Positions 16,996 through 27,200 of a stretch of 64,000 bases of DNA are shown in pieces. The notes beneath the pieces are model-generated. The model did no database searches. It was not told the origin of the DNA and saw only the letters and a program-made list of their open reading frames with translations. The DNA comes from Candidatus Melainabacteria bacterium (GTDB lineage: Bacteria; Cyanobacteriota; Vampirovibrionia; Obscuribacterales; Obscuribacteraceae): the NCBI GenBank assembly GCA_003151275.1, contig PLXC01000035.1, positions 62,001 through 126,000 on the forward strand. The letters are read 5' to 3'. Position 1 is the stretch's first letter, and each line of letters opens with the position of its first letter. The position numbers and the translations under genes were made by a program.

Positions 16996-18588
16996 ATGTC
17001 ATTTACCGACCTGCGCGCTTTCATATCTGCCCTCGATCAAGCTGGCGAATTGTTGCGCATTGATGTGCCAGTCTCCACAGAACTAGAAATTGCCGAGATC
17101 ACAGATCGTGCAAGTAAGAATGGCGATGGTGCAAATAAAGCCTTGCTCTTCACCAACGTCGAAGGTTATGGCATGCCGGTTTTGATCAATGCTTTCGGCA
17201 GTTACAAGCGAACATGCATGGCGCTTGAAGTAGACAATTTAGATCAAATCGCAGCTCGGATTCGCCAACTGATCAAACCGAAAGTGCCTGAAAGTTTTAT
17301 GGACAAACTTGCGCTGCTACCGACTTTACTCGAAGTAGGCAAATTTCCACCAAAGCTAACAAGCCAACCAGCTCCTTGCCAGGAAGTAGTGATCACAGAT
17401 CCTACTCAGCCGATGTTGGACAAGCTTCCGATCATCAAGTGTTGGCCCGAAGACGCAGCGCCATTCATCACTATGGGCGTGGTCATCACACGCGATCCGA
17501 AAACAGGAATTCGCAACCTCGGCATGTATCGTTTGCAAAAATATAGCAATTCATCCACCGGAATGCATTGGCACAAACATCATGGTGGCGCTCAACATTT
17601 CGAAGACAACAGAAGAGAAAATCACAAATTCAACAACACATCGCAGAGTGATGTTGAGCCACCAAATTACGGAACAGTGTTTGCGCCAACTGAGGCCAAG
17701 CCTGATGATCGGCGCGTCGAAGTGGCGATCGCGTTGGGATGCGATCCAGCGATCACCTACGCGGCCACAGCACCACTTCCGCCAGATATCGATGAACTCT
17801 TGTTCGCAGGATTTTTAAAACAAAATCCGGTCAAGTTAGTTAAATGCAAAACGGTCGACCTTGAAGTGCCGGCGACAGCGGAGATTGTGATCGAAGGCTA
17901 CGTCAATCAATCAGAGCTGAGAGAAGAGGGGCCTTTCGGCGATCACACAGGCTTCTACAGCCTGGCTGGTATGTTTCCCGTGCTGCATGTGACAGCGGTA
18001 ACGCACAGACGCGATCCGATCTACCAGACAATTATAGTAGGGAAGCCGCCTCAGGAAGACTGTTACCTGGGCAAAGCGACCGAGCGGATATTCCTGCCGA
18101 TGGTACAGATGCTGGTGCCGGAGATTGTAGACATGAACCTGCCCTGGGAGGGTGTCTTCCACAATTGTGCGATTATCTCCATCGACAAACGTTACCCCGG
18201 GCACGCACGTAAAGTAATGAGCGCGGTCTGGGGGCTTGGCCAGCTCATGTTCACTAAATTCGTGATTGTGGTGGATAAGGACGTCGATGTGCAGAACGTA
18301 TCGGAAGTTGCGCTGCACATGTTCGGCAACACCGATCCCAAACGCGACATGATGTTCGTCGAAGGGCCGCTCGATATCTTGGACCACAGCTGTCCGATCC
18401 TCGGATATGGCTCGAAGGTCGGTGTGGATGCCACTCGTAAGTGGCGCTCGGAAGGCTTCACGAGAGATTGGCCTCAACCACTAACTATGACTCAAGATAT
18501 ACAAGATCTTGTAAGCACTAAATGGGCTACTTATGGCTTCTCTAATAGCGCTAAAGAAATGGTGGTAGCGGCCAATAGAAAAAAGTAG
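16996..18588 (+). CDS. ubiD: UbiD-family decarboxylase
   Basis: The 530-residue protein matches UbiD-type decarboxylases: the N-terminal FTDLRAFISALDQAGELLRI, the central GTGMHWHKHHGG-like metal and prenyl-FMN region (SSTGMHWHKHHGGAQH), EGYVNQSELREEGPFGDHTGFYSLAG, IIVGKPPQEDCYLGKATER and the C-terminal DVQNVSEVALHMFGNTDPKRD. UbiD enzymes use prenylated FMN made by UbiX to decarboxylate aromatic acids, most often 4-hydroxy-3-polyprenylbenzoate in quinone synthesis. No ubiX is nearby, so the pathway (ubiquinone, futalosine menaquinone or catabolic) is inferred. Length is typical. Confidence 0.88.
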   Translation: MSFTDLRAFISALDQAGELLRIDVPVSTELEIAEITDRASKNGDGANKALLFTNVEGYGMPVLINAFGSYKRTCMALEVDNLDQIAARIRQLIKPKVPESFMDKLALLPTLLEVGKFPPKLTSQPAPCQEVVITDPTQPMLDKLPIIKCWPEDAAPFITMGVVITRDPKTGIRNLGMYRLQKYSNSSTGMHWHKHHGGAQHFEDNRRENHKFNNTSQSDVEPPNYGTVFAPTEAKPDDRRVEVAIALGCDPAITYAATAPLPPDIDELLFAGFLKQNPVKLVKCKTVDLEVPATAEIVIEGYVNQSELREEGPFGDHTGFYSLAGMFPVLHVTAVTHRRDPIYQTIIVGKPPQEDCYLGKATERIFLPMVQMLVPEIVDMNLPWEGVFHNCAIISIDKRYPGHARKVMSAVWGLGQLMFTKFVIVVDKDVDVQNVSEVALHMFGNTDPKRDMMFVEGPLDILDHSCPILGYGSKVGVDATRKWRSEGFTRDWPQPLTMTQDIQDLVSTKWATYGFSNSAKEMVVAANRKK

Positions 18589-18728
18589 ATGTCAAGCGTT
18601 ACTATTTAATCTAGCGATGTTGAAACTCAGTTTTGGCGGGAATAAAAGAAATACGAACCCAAACTTTTCCGGTTGAATTTTGAAAAGCCGCCAAAAGAGC
18701 GGGTCGTCTAATTACCTATAATCACTGA

Positions 18729-19973
18729 GTGTGCCCCATGAAACGACTGAAGCGCATCGGCTCATTAGTTTTGGCTTTTTTTGTATGTTCTTCCATGATG
18801 TATCAGCCTGCGCAAGGTCACCGTTCGCAGCCCCAAGAAGTCTATCACCGCGCCTGGCAGCTAGTGCGCGATAACTACTACGAATCAAGTTTCCACAATC
18901 AAAACTGGAATGAACTCGAGCACAAGTTCGACACTCAGATCAAAAGCACCGCTGATGCCCACAAGTACATCAAGGTCATGCTCGAAACGCTCAACGACCC
19001 TTATACTCGCTTCCTTGATCCCCGCGCATTCCAAGACGAAAACGATGCAATCGACGCACGCATCGTAGGAATCGGCATCAACTTGCAGCAGTCGAAAGAC
19101 CAACGCAAACTAATCGTCACCAGAACAATTGAAGATGGACCGGCTGAAACAGCTGGTGTTCGCTCCGGTGATGAAATCATCGCTATCGACAACATCTCAG
19201 CGATCGGCATGACTCCTGAACAAGCAGCTGAACATATCAGAGGCAAAGCAGGCAGCATTGTTCAAATCGGTGTACGTCACGGTGATAATCAAAAGTCTGT
19301 CACGATCACACGCCAGGAAATCACTATCCATGCCGTTTCCTCCAAGGTTCTCGATAACGGCATCGGTTACATTCAACTCTCGACCTTCATCTCTAATGAT
19401 GCTTCCAGAGAATTCCGAGCAGCATTGCAAAAGTTGTCCACCACTGACGGCATCATTCTTGACCTTAGAGACAACCCAGGCGGACTGCTCTCGAACGCCC
19501 TCGAAATCGCCGACATGTTGCTCGAAAGCGGCGCCATCGTCAGCACGATCAGCAGACACGGACGCCACACCGACCTCGCTTCAGGCGACCCGGTCACACA
19601 CCAACCAATCGTAGTTCTAGTTGATGACGAAAGCGCCAGCGCCAGCGAAATTCTCGCAGCCGCTCTGCAAGACAATGGCCGCGGAACCTTAGTGGGCACA
19701 CACACCTACGGCAAAGGTTTGGTTCAAGAAATCAATCGCCTACCCGGTGGAGCGGCAGTGCACATCACAGTCTCACGCTATCTAACACCAGGCGGCTCTG
19801 ACATCAATAAAGTCGGCGTGATCCCAGACATCAACGTAACCAACAAAGAAGAACAAGTGAAAACAGCAGTCAGTTTCCTCAAAGAGAAGATTGCAAGTTT
19901 GAAACCAAGCCGGGTGTCGCAAAAACCAATCCGCACTAGCAGCCTCAATCAGGCGGCAATCGCGGGAAGATAA
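18729..19973 (+). CDS. ctpA: C-terminal processing peptidase, S41 family (CtpA)
   Basis: A signal peptide (hydrophobic LVLAFFVCSSMMYQPAQG) is followed by a helical region, a PDZ domain (about residues 110-200, VGIGINLQ to GVRHGD) and the S41 catalytic core. The motif ESASASEIL at 301-309 gives Ser304, and TYGKGLVQ gives Lys329, 25 residues later, with Gln333, which is the expected serine-lysine dyad. The family trims C-termini of exported proteins, such as photosystem D1 in plastids or wall hydrolase regulators in bacteria. It is exported to the periplasm. A clear rho-independent terminator follows. Confidence 0.92.
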   Translation: MCPMKRLKRIGSLVLAFFVCSSMMYQPAQGHRSQPQEVYHRAWQLVRDNYYESSFHNQNWNELEHKFDTQIKSTADAHKYIKVMLETLNDPYTRFLDPRAFQDENDAIDARIVGIGINLQQSKDQRKLIVTRTIEDGPAETAGVRSGDEIIAIDNISAIGMTPEQAAEHIRGKAGSIVQIGVRHGDNQKSVTITRQEITIHAVSSKVLDNGIGYIQLSTFISNDASREFRAALQKLSTTDGIILDLRDNPGGLLSNALEIADMLLESGAIVSTISRHGRHTDLASGDPVTHQPIVVLVDDESASASEILAAALQDNGRGTLVGTHTYGKGLVQEINRLPGGAAVHITVSRYLTPGGSDINKVGVIPDINVTNKEEQVKTAVSFLKEKIASLKPSRVSQKPIRTSSLNQAAIAGR

Positions 19974-19992
19974 ACGACGAAATTTAGAAGAG

Positions 19993-20017
19993 GGCGCAGC
20001 GAAAGCGGCGCCTTTTT
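19993..20017 (+). terminator. rho-independent terminator after ctpA
   Basis: GGCGC and GCGCC form a GC-rich stem around AGCGAAAGCG, which can itself extend the pairing, followed directly by TTTTT. It lies 20 bases after the ctpA stop. Confidence 0.8.
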
Positions 20018-20106
20018 CAATTTGAGCCTATTTTCTTGAGAATTTAGTTGCTTGAAAACCGGCTCCGGCCCCATAATGTAAAAAACACACTTCATGGAGA
20101 GTATAG

Positions 20107-21228
20107 ATGGAACGTTTTCCAAAGATGGAATCGTTGTTTAGCCGTCTTTCGCTCGCCCTGGTAGCGGTGGCAGCTAGCACACAAGTGGCTTTGGCTGATT
20201 CACTAGCGCCGCCGGGTTCACAAATTTTGCCCGGGGTCTATCAAAACACCCCGCTAGTTGCTCAGCAGAGTGGTTGGCCGAATACTCCACCTGCATGGCA
20301 ATCAAACCCCGGCAACACTTCAACCCTGCCGGCGCCACCACCGCAACAAACTTACCAACAGCCAAGCGCATATCCTTCTAATCCTCAACAACAGACCCAA
20401 AATCAGGGTCAGTCTTTCGGTGCGCCACCGGCTCAGCAAGCGCCTATGCAACAGGCTTACGCTCAATATCAGCAACAACCGCAACCGCAGCAAGGATACG
20501 GCACACCACAAATCCAACCTGGGCAATTGCAAGGATATCCGGTCAGCCAACAGGCGCCAGGACAACTGCCTCCTCAAGCTTACGGTGCGCCGCAAGGCTA
20601 TCCACAGCAAGGTCAATATCCTCCGCAAGGCTACCCGCAGCAAGGCCAATATCAGCAACAAGCTCAATATCCTCAGCAGTCGCCGCAACAATATGGACAA
20701 GCGCAGACGCAGGGAGCGCCACAATATCCGCCACAAGATCAACAAGCAGCGGCTCCCGCTTCACCAGCAGGATGGACAGCTGATTACCCGAGCGTGAACG
20801 ACGTTAATAACAGCGCTCAACCAACAGCTCAAAATGTCCCCGTCGATACAGCGCAGCCAGCCAAAGCCGGAATTGGTAGCATGATTGGTAAGGCGCTTAG
20901 TGGAGTTGCCACCATGGCCGGACCGATGGCTGCCATGCGCATGCGCGGGATGGGCATGGGCGGCATGGGTATGGGTGGCATGCCGATGGGCGGCATGGGT
21001 ATGGGTGGTATGGGTGGCATGGGCATGGGCGGTATGGGCATGGGCGGTATGGGCATGGGTGGAATGGGCATGGGTGGCATGGGCATGCCGATGGGTGGAA
21101 TGGGCATGGGTGGAATGGGTATGGGCGGCATGGGTATGCCGATGGGTGGAATGGGCATGGGCGGAATGGGCAACAATATGATGATGAACAATATGCTCAA
21201 TCAAGGTTTACGGATGCTGCAGCGTTAA
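20107..21228 (+). CDS. secreted Gln/Pro-rich protein with Met-Gly repeat C-terminus
   Basis: After a signal peptide (LFSRLSLALVAVAASTQVAL, cleavage near LAD) the protein has about 200 residues rich in Gln, Pro, Tyr and Ala, with tandem YPQQGQYPPQG-type units. A short hydrophobic bridge (GSMIGKALSGVATMAGPMAA) follows. About 85 residues built from GMGMGG, GMPMGG and GMGG units then contain roughly 37 Met. It ends NQGLRMLQR. Met-rich repeats of this kind bind Cu(I) or form flexible sticky domains; both are inference. GGAG lies upstream of the ATG. A weak TTGAAA/TAATGT promoter is visible at 20052-20079. The stop is eight bases from the next gene, so the two repeat proteins are co-expressed. Confidence 0.75.
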   Translation: MERFPKMESLFSRLSLALVAVAASTQVALADSLAPPGSQILPGVYQNTPLVAQQSGWPNTPPAWQSNPGNTSTLPAPPPQQTYQQPSAYPSNPQQQTQNQGQSFGAPPAQQAPMQQAYAQYQQQPQPQQGYGTPQIQPGQLQGYPVSQQAPGQLPPQAYGAPQGYPQQGQYPPQGYPQQGQYQQQAQYPQQSPQQYGQAQTQGAPQYPPQDQQAAAPASPAGWTADYPSVNDVNNSAQPTAQNVPVDTAQPAKAGIGSMIGKALSGVATMAGPMAAMRMRGMGMGGMGMGGMPMGGMGMGGMGGMGMGGMGMGGMGMGGMGMGGMGMPMGGMGMGGMGMGGMGMPMGGMGMGGMGNNMMMNNMLNQGLRMLQR

Positions 21229-21236
21229 GGGTTACG

Positions 21237-22901
21237 ATGATGATGTTCACTTACCAGAAAAAACTCACCACTGTATTTTGCGGATTGCTGACACTTTCAA
21301 ATGTATGTTTGCCAGTGTTTTCGCAATCACAAGCTATAGATGGATTAACGCCACTGGAGTTGCCTCCTGCAAGAGGTGGTCCCGGACAACCTGATTGGAA
21401 ATCGGCTCCGCCTGGATCCTTTTTACCGGCGAAACCAGCCGCCGCTGCTAAACCGAAGGCTGCAGCCGTGCCGGCCAAACCAGCCGCGAAACCGGTTGCC
21501 GCAGCTAAACCAGCCAGCACTCCCGCAAAGGCTGCACCGGCAAAAGCCGCCGCCGCAAAACCTGGCGCTCCCGTTTTGCAATCACAAACTCCAATGACAT
21601 ATCCTGCATACGCCGGCCAATGGCCTGCTCAAACACCGCAAGCACAGCCTCAGCAGCCGCAAGCGCAAAATTGGCAGCAACAACAACAACCGCAGCAATC
21701 GCAATGGCAGCAGCCGCAGCAAGGGCAATCAAACTGGCAGGGAGCACCACAAGGACAAACTGCACAAACAGGTCAATCAAATTGGCAACAACCAGCTGCA
21801 ACTACAAGTCCGACACAATCCGGCTGGCAACAACCATCGACCACGACCTCCGCTCCAACTCAATCTGGATGGCAGCAACCAGCCGCCGCCTCAACCGGCA
21901 TTACCCAATCTGAATGGCAAACACCAGCTAGCACTGGTGGTGGCATAACTCAATCGGATTGGCAAAAACCTAACATCGATACGAGCAATATTGCGACAGA
22001 TTCAAATAAGAAATCTAAAGCAAACAAACATGGAAAGAATGTCAGCTCGAGCTCCGGACCGATCGGCAATGTTGGCAATTGGTCCGCATTGCAATCGCCG
22101 AAGGTCAACAATAGTGGTGGCATAACACAATCAGATTGGCAGACTCCAAATACAAGTGCCTCCACTCCGGCGCCGACTCAATCTGACTGGCAAACTCCTG
22201 CTACTACCTCTGCGCCTTCGCAATCGAATTGGCAACAACCGGCTGCCACTTCCACTGGACAATCAAATTGGCAGCAGCCAGCTACCAGTAGCTCGCCAAC
22301 CCAATCGAACTGGCAGCAACCCGCCAACAACAGTTCACCAACTCAATCCAGTTGGCAGCAACCAGCTGCCAACACTACTGGACAGTCAGATTGGCAGCAG
22401 CCGGCTAGCACCAGCAGTGGTTCCACACCTCTTCTTGGTGAAGTGCTTCAGCAAGAAAAAATTGGTGGCGCACAGCCACCACCAGCAAACACCATGCAAC
22501 CAATAGGAATGCCATCCACGCCGATGTCACCTGCTAGTGTACTTGGTGGCGCCCTTGGTGCCGGAACAGGCGGCGCACCAATTCAATTGCCTGGCTTGCC
22601 ACCAATTGATCCAATGCAAGCCGCAGGAGCACTGCAGTTCCTCATGCAAATTATGCCCTCCGGGGGTTCCGGTGGCGGTGGACTTGGTGGCTTTAAAGGT
22701 GGCTTCAAGACTCCTCAAAATAGTGGTGGTGGACAAGTGTTCATGAATCGAGGAGGCGGAAACGGACCTAACGTTGTTTCGAGAACAGCTAAGTACGCCG
22801 GAAACGTAACTGAAAAAGCTACCCGGCGTGCCATCAATGTCGGTATCAACGGCGCCGTTAATCGCACCCTCTATCAAGGACTGAGCAAGATCCGCTTTTA
22901 G
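21237..22901 (+). CDS. secreted protein with 14 QSxWQ repeats
   Basis: The signal peptide (MMMFTYQKKLTTVFCGLLTL) ends near VFS-QSQ. An Ala/Pro/Lys-rich stretch follows (AAAKPKAAAVPAKP), then a long Gln/Ser/Thr-rich region with 14 copies of Q-S-x-W-Q, mostly followed by (Q/T)P, spaced about 10-20 residues apart and interrupted by a Lys/Ser insert near residue 255. The C-terminal quarter is Gly/Pro/Met-rich and ends with a conserved-looking basic helix (KYAGNVTEKATRRAINVG). No enzyme motif is present. The regular Trp spacing suggests wall, carbohydrate or self-association binding; this is inference. It is the second gene of an operon with the Met/Gly-repeat protein. Confidence 0.75.
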   Translation: MMMFTYQKKLTTVFCGLLTLSNVCLPVFSQSQAIDGLTPLELPPARGGPGQPDWKSAPPGSFLPAKPAAAAKPKAAAVPAKPAAKPVAAAKPASTPAKAAPAKAAAAKPGAPVLQSQTPMTYPAYAGQWPAQTPQAQPQQPQAQNWQQQQQPQQSQWQQPQQGQSNWQGAPQGQTAQTGQSNWQQPAATTSPTQSGWQQPSTTTSAPTQSGWQQPAAASTGITQSEWQTPASTGGGITQSDWQKPNIDTSNIATDSNKKSKANKHGKNVSSSSGPIGNVGNWSALQSPKVNNSGGITQSDWQTPNTSASTPAPTQSDWQTPATTSAPSQSNWQQPAATSTGQSNWQQPATSSSPTQSNWQQPANNSSPTQSSWQQPAANTTGQSDWQQPASTSSGSTPLLGEVLQQEKIGGAQPPPANTMQPIGMPSTPMSPASVLGGALGAGTGGAPIQLPGLPPIDPMQAAGALQFLMQIMPSGGSGGGGLGGFKGGFKTPQNSGGGQVFMNRGGGNGPNVVSRTAKYAGNVTEKATRRAINVGINGAVNRTLYQGLSKIRF

Positions 22902-22967
22902 TCTATCGAGCGCATCCACAGAGCCCATGGCTGGACACAAGGAGTTACTGGATCACATCATGCTCAA

Positions 22968-24155
22968 GTGGCTATAAATGGAACTCTAGTTCTGCTACCA
23001 GCAGGAGGACTGATCAAGGACTTGAAGAAAAAGATTACTGCATGGTGTCGGCGATGGGGAACCTGGACCATCGTAATAGGTTCGGTATCGTTACCGGCAT
23101 ATGGTGATCAGAAATCATCCTCTTCAACAACAGGTTCGCCCAAACTTGAGATGGGTGGCGCCGTGAACAAAGCACATGTCAAATTTGGAGAGGGACTACT
23201 CCTGAAAATGTCTGGCTCTTCTGTCGATGTTGACATAGAGGATGATAAACCAAACAAATTAAACCCCTTACAGGCCGACTGGAGGGGAAAGTCGTTTGAA
23301 GAAGCTGACTGTAAGTGGCTTGGACGACAGACAACCTTTCGCTCTTTGCGGCTCGGCGGAAGCAATTTGAAAGATGACTGTTTCACCCACCTCAAAAATA
23401 TGCATAGTCTAATTCAAATTGATATTTCGCATACGCAAGTCACGTACAAAGTCCTCGATGTCTTCAAAGCTTTTCCGCACCTGGAAGTATTGAATGTCGA
23501 TTCGATAGATCTTTCCAAATCTGATTGTCAGCCCTTTCGCGAACTAAAAGAGTTGAGAGATCTGGACATCTCGGAGACAAGGATCACAGACAAGGGCATC
23601 GATCTGCTCACAGAACTTCCAAAATTGGAAAGATTGCGGATGACCGTCTTAGAACTTCCAGAGTCGGCTTGTAAAACACTGGGCAAGATGAAGCACGTAA
23701 AAAACCTGGATTTATGGCGGTCCAAAATTGGCGATCGAGATGTCGCATTTGTGGCTCATTTGACCGGCTTGAAAGAGCTGCACCTTGCAAACACCTTTAT
23801 CACCGATCGGGCTCTGCCAAACGTGGCTCACTGTCAGGGACTGGAGAATCTGGACCTATCCTATAACCCGCAGATCACCGATGCTGGAATGTTGAATTTA
23901 CGAGAGCTGAAGCATCTGCGCTGCCTAAATTTGGGGGGCACCGGCATTACGAAGAAGACGCTAAAAATTTTGAGCAACTTTTCTGACCTCGAGGAGCTTA
24001 GGCTACAAAATACGGCCATAGATGACTCTCGGCTGGCTGAGCTTCAGAAGCTCAAACACTTACGGTATGTCCTATTAAAAGGCAGCATGGTCACACTAAA
24101 AGGTGCTGATCAACTCAAACAATGGCTGCCTGATGTGAAAGTCCGTTTAAATTAG
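22968..24155 (+). CDS. exported leucine-rich-repeat protein
   Basis: The GTG start at 22968 leads to a basic segment and a hydrophobic stretch (WTIVIGSVSLPAYG) that may be a signal peptide or anchor. From about residue 110 the protein is built of roughly eleven leucine-rich repeats of about 24 residues with the pattern LxxLxxLxxLxLxxTxITDxG (for example LRDLDISETRITDKGIDLLT). This is the cysteine-free bacterial LRR type seen in planctomycete-like and kinase-linked proteins, and the same repeat type occurs in the kinase at 42280-44601. It is likely a protein-binding surface. No catalytic domain is seen. Confidence 0.78.
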   Translation: MAINGTLVLLPAGGLIKDLKKKITAWCRRWGTWTIVIGSVSLPAYGDQKSSSSTTGSPKLEMGGAVNKAHVKFGEGLLLKMSGSSVDVDIEDDKPNKLNPLQADWRGKSFEEADCKWLGRQTTFRSLRLGGSNLKDDCFTHLKNMHSLIQIDISHTQVTYKVLDVFKAFPHLEVLNVDSIDLSKSDCQPFRELKELRDLDISETRITDKGIDLLTELPKLERLRMTVLELPESACKTLGKMKHVKNLDLWRSKIGDRDVAFVAHLTGLKELHLANTFITDRALPNVAHCQGLENLDLSYNPQITDAGMLNLRELKHLRCLNLGGTGITKKTLKILSNFSDLEELRLQNTAIDDSRLAELQKLKHLRYVLLKGSMVTLKGADQLKQWLPDVKVRLN

Positions 24156-24264
24156 CCCGGTCCCGTGCTTAATGCGACTGTTGAGTGAGAGCGGGAGTGG
24201 TGCTGCCAATTACTGGAATACTTTGAAAACCCTTGGTCAATAACTGATTGATTACTTCAATTTG

Positions 24265-27200
24265 CTATTTGCCTTCCAGCACGATTCCAGATCTTGGTTG
24301 GATTACGTATTCATGAGCCAGTGGCGTAGCGCTTGTGCTGCCGACGATGTCTTGCCCAGTGGGTAGATTCGTGTCAACGAGACGCGACCATTCACCCGGC
24401 GGCAATTGAATTTTGAGTGGCTCCCAAAACGCATTGAATGCTGAATAAAGTGGTCTGACACCTGGCTTAGACGGTGTCATCTGCCATGCAATAAATCGCG
24501 AACCATCTGAGAAGTCTGGCTTGAAAGGCTCTGTGCCATGCCAACTGATATCGGAAGGTTTGCTGCGACCGATTTCATGAGTCTTGCGAAGATCGATCAT
24601 CATCTTGGTGAAGCGGAACATGTCGGCATTCTTCTCAAGCTCAGCCCAATTCATTTCGTTCAAACGTAGTTGATTGTATGCGTTGTTATTTCCACCTTGA
24701 GTGCGTCGAACCTCATCTCCGAAAAGCATCATCGGTGTTCCGCGAGACAAGAACATCAGAGAAAGCATATTCTTCATCTGCCTGTCGCGCAGTTGTTCTA
24801 TCTGAGCCTTTTGCCATTCAGGAAGATCAGACTTGGCGAGATCACCTTCGAAACCAGAATTCCAACTCTTGTTGTCGTTACTGCCGTCACGATTCTGTTC
24901 GCCGTTTGCTTCATTGTGCTTCTGGTCGTAAGAAACCAAATCTCTCAACGTGAAGCCATCATGCGCAGTAGCAAAATTGATCGAGTTGCGTCCGGCCAAT
25001 TCGTTGAACCAGCCTGGAGAGCCAGCAATCCGATCTGCCAGTGTTCCAGTTTGACCGGATTCACCTCTCACAAAACTGCGCGTCGTGTCACGGAAATTAC
25101 CATTCCACTCGGCCCACATGCGATCAGAGAAATGACCAAGTCGATAGTTCATGATGTCCCAAGGTTCAGCAATGAACTTCACTTTGGCAAACTCCGGATC
25201 GCTCTCAATCGCCTGCATGATTGGAGTCTTCTCTTGGAATTTACCATTGGCATCAAAATTGAAGGCTGTCGCTAAGTCAAAGCGGAAGCCGTCAATGTGA
25301 TAATCCTGTTGCCAATATCGCAAAGTATCGAGAATGAATTTCTGCACTTTGGGATTATTCGCATTGATTGTGTTACCACATCCGGTGGCATCAAAATACA
25401 AGTCCGGACGATTAGGCAGCAGTAAATAATACTGATTATTATCCAGTCCTCTGAAGCTAAACGTAGGACCGGTCGGGTTGCCTTCGGCTGTGTGATTGAA
25501 GACCACATCCATGATTACTTCAAGGTTGTTATCGTGGAATGCTTTAACTAACGACTTAAATTCGTTTACTTGTTGACCGTTTGAACCATCAGCGGCGAAA
25601 CGTCCTTCTGGTGCTTGGAACGCCATGGTGTTGTAGCCCCAAGCATTCTTAAGCACTTCTCCGTTCTCTGGATTTGTGCGAACAGAATCTTCGGCGTGGA
25701 ACTTCATGATCGGCATCAGCTCGACTGCAGTGATACCCAAATCCTTCAAGTAAGGGATTTTTTCAATCAGACCACGGTAAGTGCCGCGCAAGTGGGGAGC
25801 CATACTGGTATCAGATGCGGTGAATCCTCTCAAGTTGAGTTCATAGATAACGGTATCCGTCATCGGAATCGCGGGAGGCTTATCGTTTTCCCAATTGAAA
25901 CTCTTTGTGTCGACGACAACGTTCTTCGGCATGATTGCAACGTTATCAATTGTGCTTGGTCTCAAATCCCGACTTGGATCATTGGGATCTGAGTTGTCGT
26001 ATCCTAGCTCTTCGCCCTTTCCAGTTGGATGGACGTCACCTGTGACTGCTTTACCGTAGGGATCGAGCATTGCTTTGTTCGAATTAAATCGTGCACCGTC
26101 TTGGGCGGGAGTGTAATCGCCGTGGGCCTTGAGCAAGTAGAAATCGCCCGCCTGTCCGCCTGGGACCTCGCGATGCCAAACATCGCCAGTTTTGAACATA
26201 GGCACGACTTGACTTGGCTCAGTGGCATCAGCTGTCTTGAACAGCAGCAAATCCATGCCGCTAGCGCCGTGGGAGTCAACCGCAAAATTAACACCTTTAT
26301 CGGTGATTGTGGCACCCAAATGTTCAGGTGATCCAAGAATAGCCTTATCGAGTGGAACTAGTTGACCACGTGTTGGATCTTCAAGATCTACTTTCGGTTT
26401 CTCTACTGCAGGCTTTTCAGCCTTCGCCAGTGCTGCTGCATCTTCCGGAACCGATGTGCCGGAATATTCTCTGGCTGGTCTAAAGGTCGGATCCGCTTGG
26501 AAGCGACTGAATTCATCTTTCCAAATTTCGTTATAAGTCTTGCCATTTGATGCGACTTGCTGTGCAAGCTGTCTTACGTCTGTCACCACATCCGGTGCAG
26601 TTCCGTTCATTCTGGTCTGAACACGCACTTCAGACTGTCGTGATTGCGATTCCATCTCGGCGCGAATCTGCATAAACTGCTGTTCCGCCTTAGCCGGATC
26701 AGATTTCATGTTGCCAGCAAGTAGCCTGAAACCAGGTTCGTATTGATTGGCGAGTCTGAGATGAGTCAGTTCATGCGCCAATTTGCCGATGCCCTGGGAC
26801 GCGTCGAACATAACGATGTTATTGCGAACATCCGCGCTGGAACCAGATTCCTTTCCAGTTAACTCTTTAACCCGTGCCAATCGGTTTTCGTAAGAAAGCT
26901 TGTTCAGTTCCGGATCATTGAGCCCTTCATTTTGGAGATATCGCTCGACCGGAACGCCACTGCCAAAAGAACGTCCATTAACCGCTAAGTCCGCAGCTTT
27001 AGTGATCCCTTTTTGAACAACAGGCAAAGCTACGTTAATGAAGCCGCCGTTTGCCATTGCGGACAAGCGTCCTTCCATCGTTGCATGATTTGCCTGTCCG
27101 GTTACTAGACTGGTGGCTAAGTTGGATGAGTCGTACGATACCAGACCACCCGCCGCACCGACGCCGAATCGTCCAATCCCTGTGAGCGCCATTCTAGACA

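Noticed and set aside
20761..21204. Long His/Ala/Thr-rich and Ile/Pro-rich frames opposite the Met-Gly repeats
   Set aside because: These are antisense shadows of the repeated GGCATG DNA, not genes.
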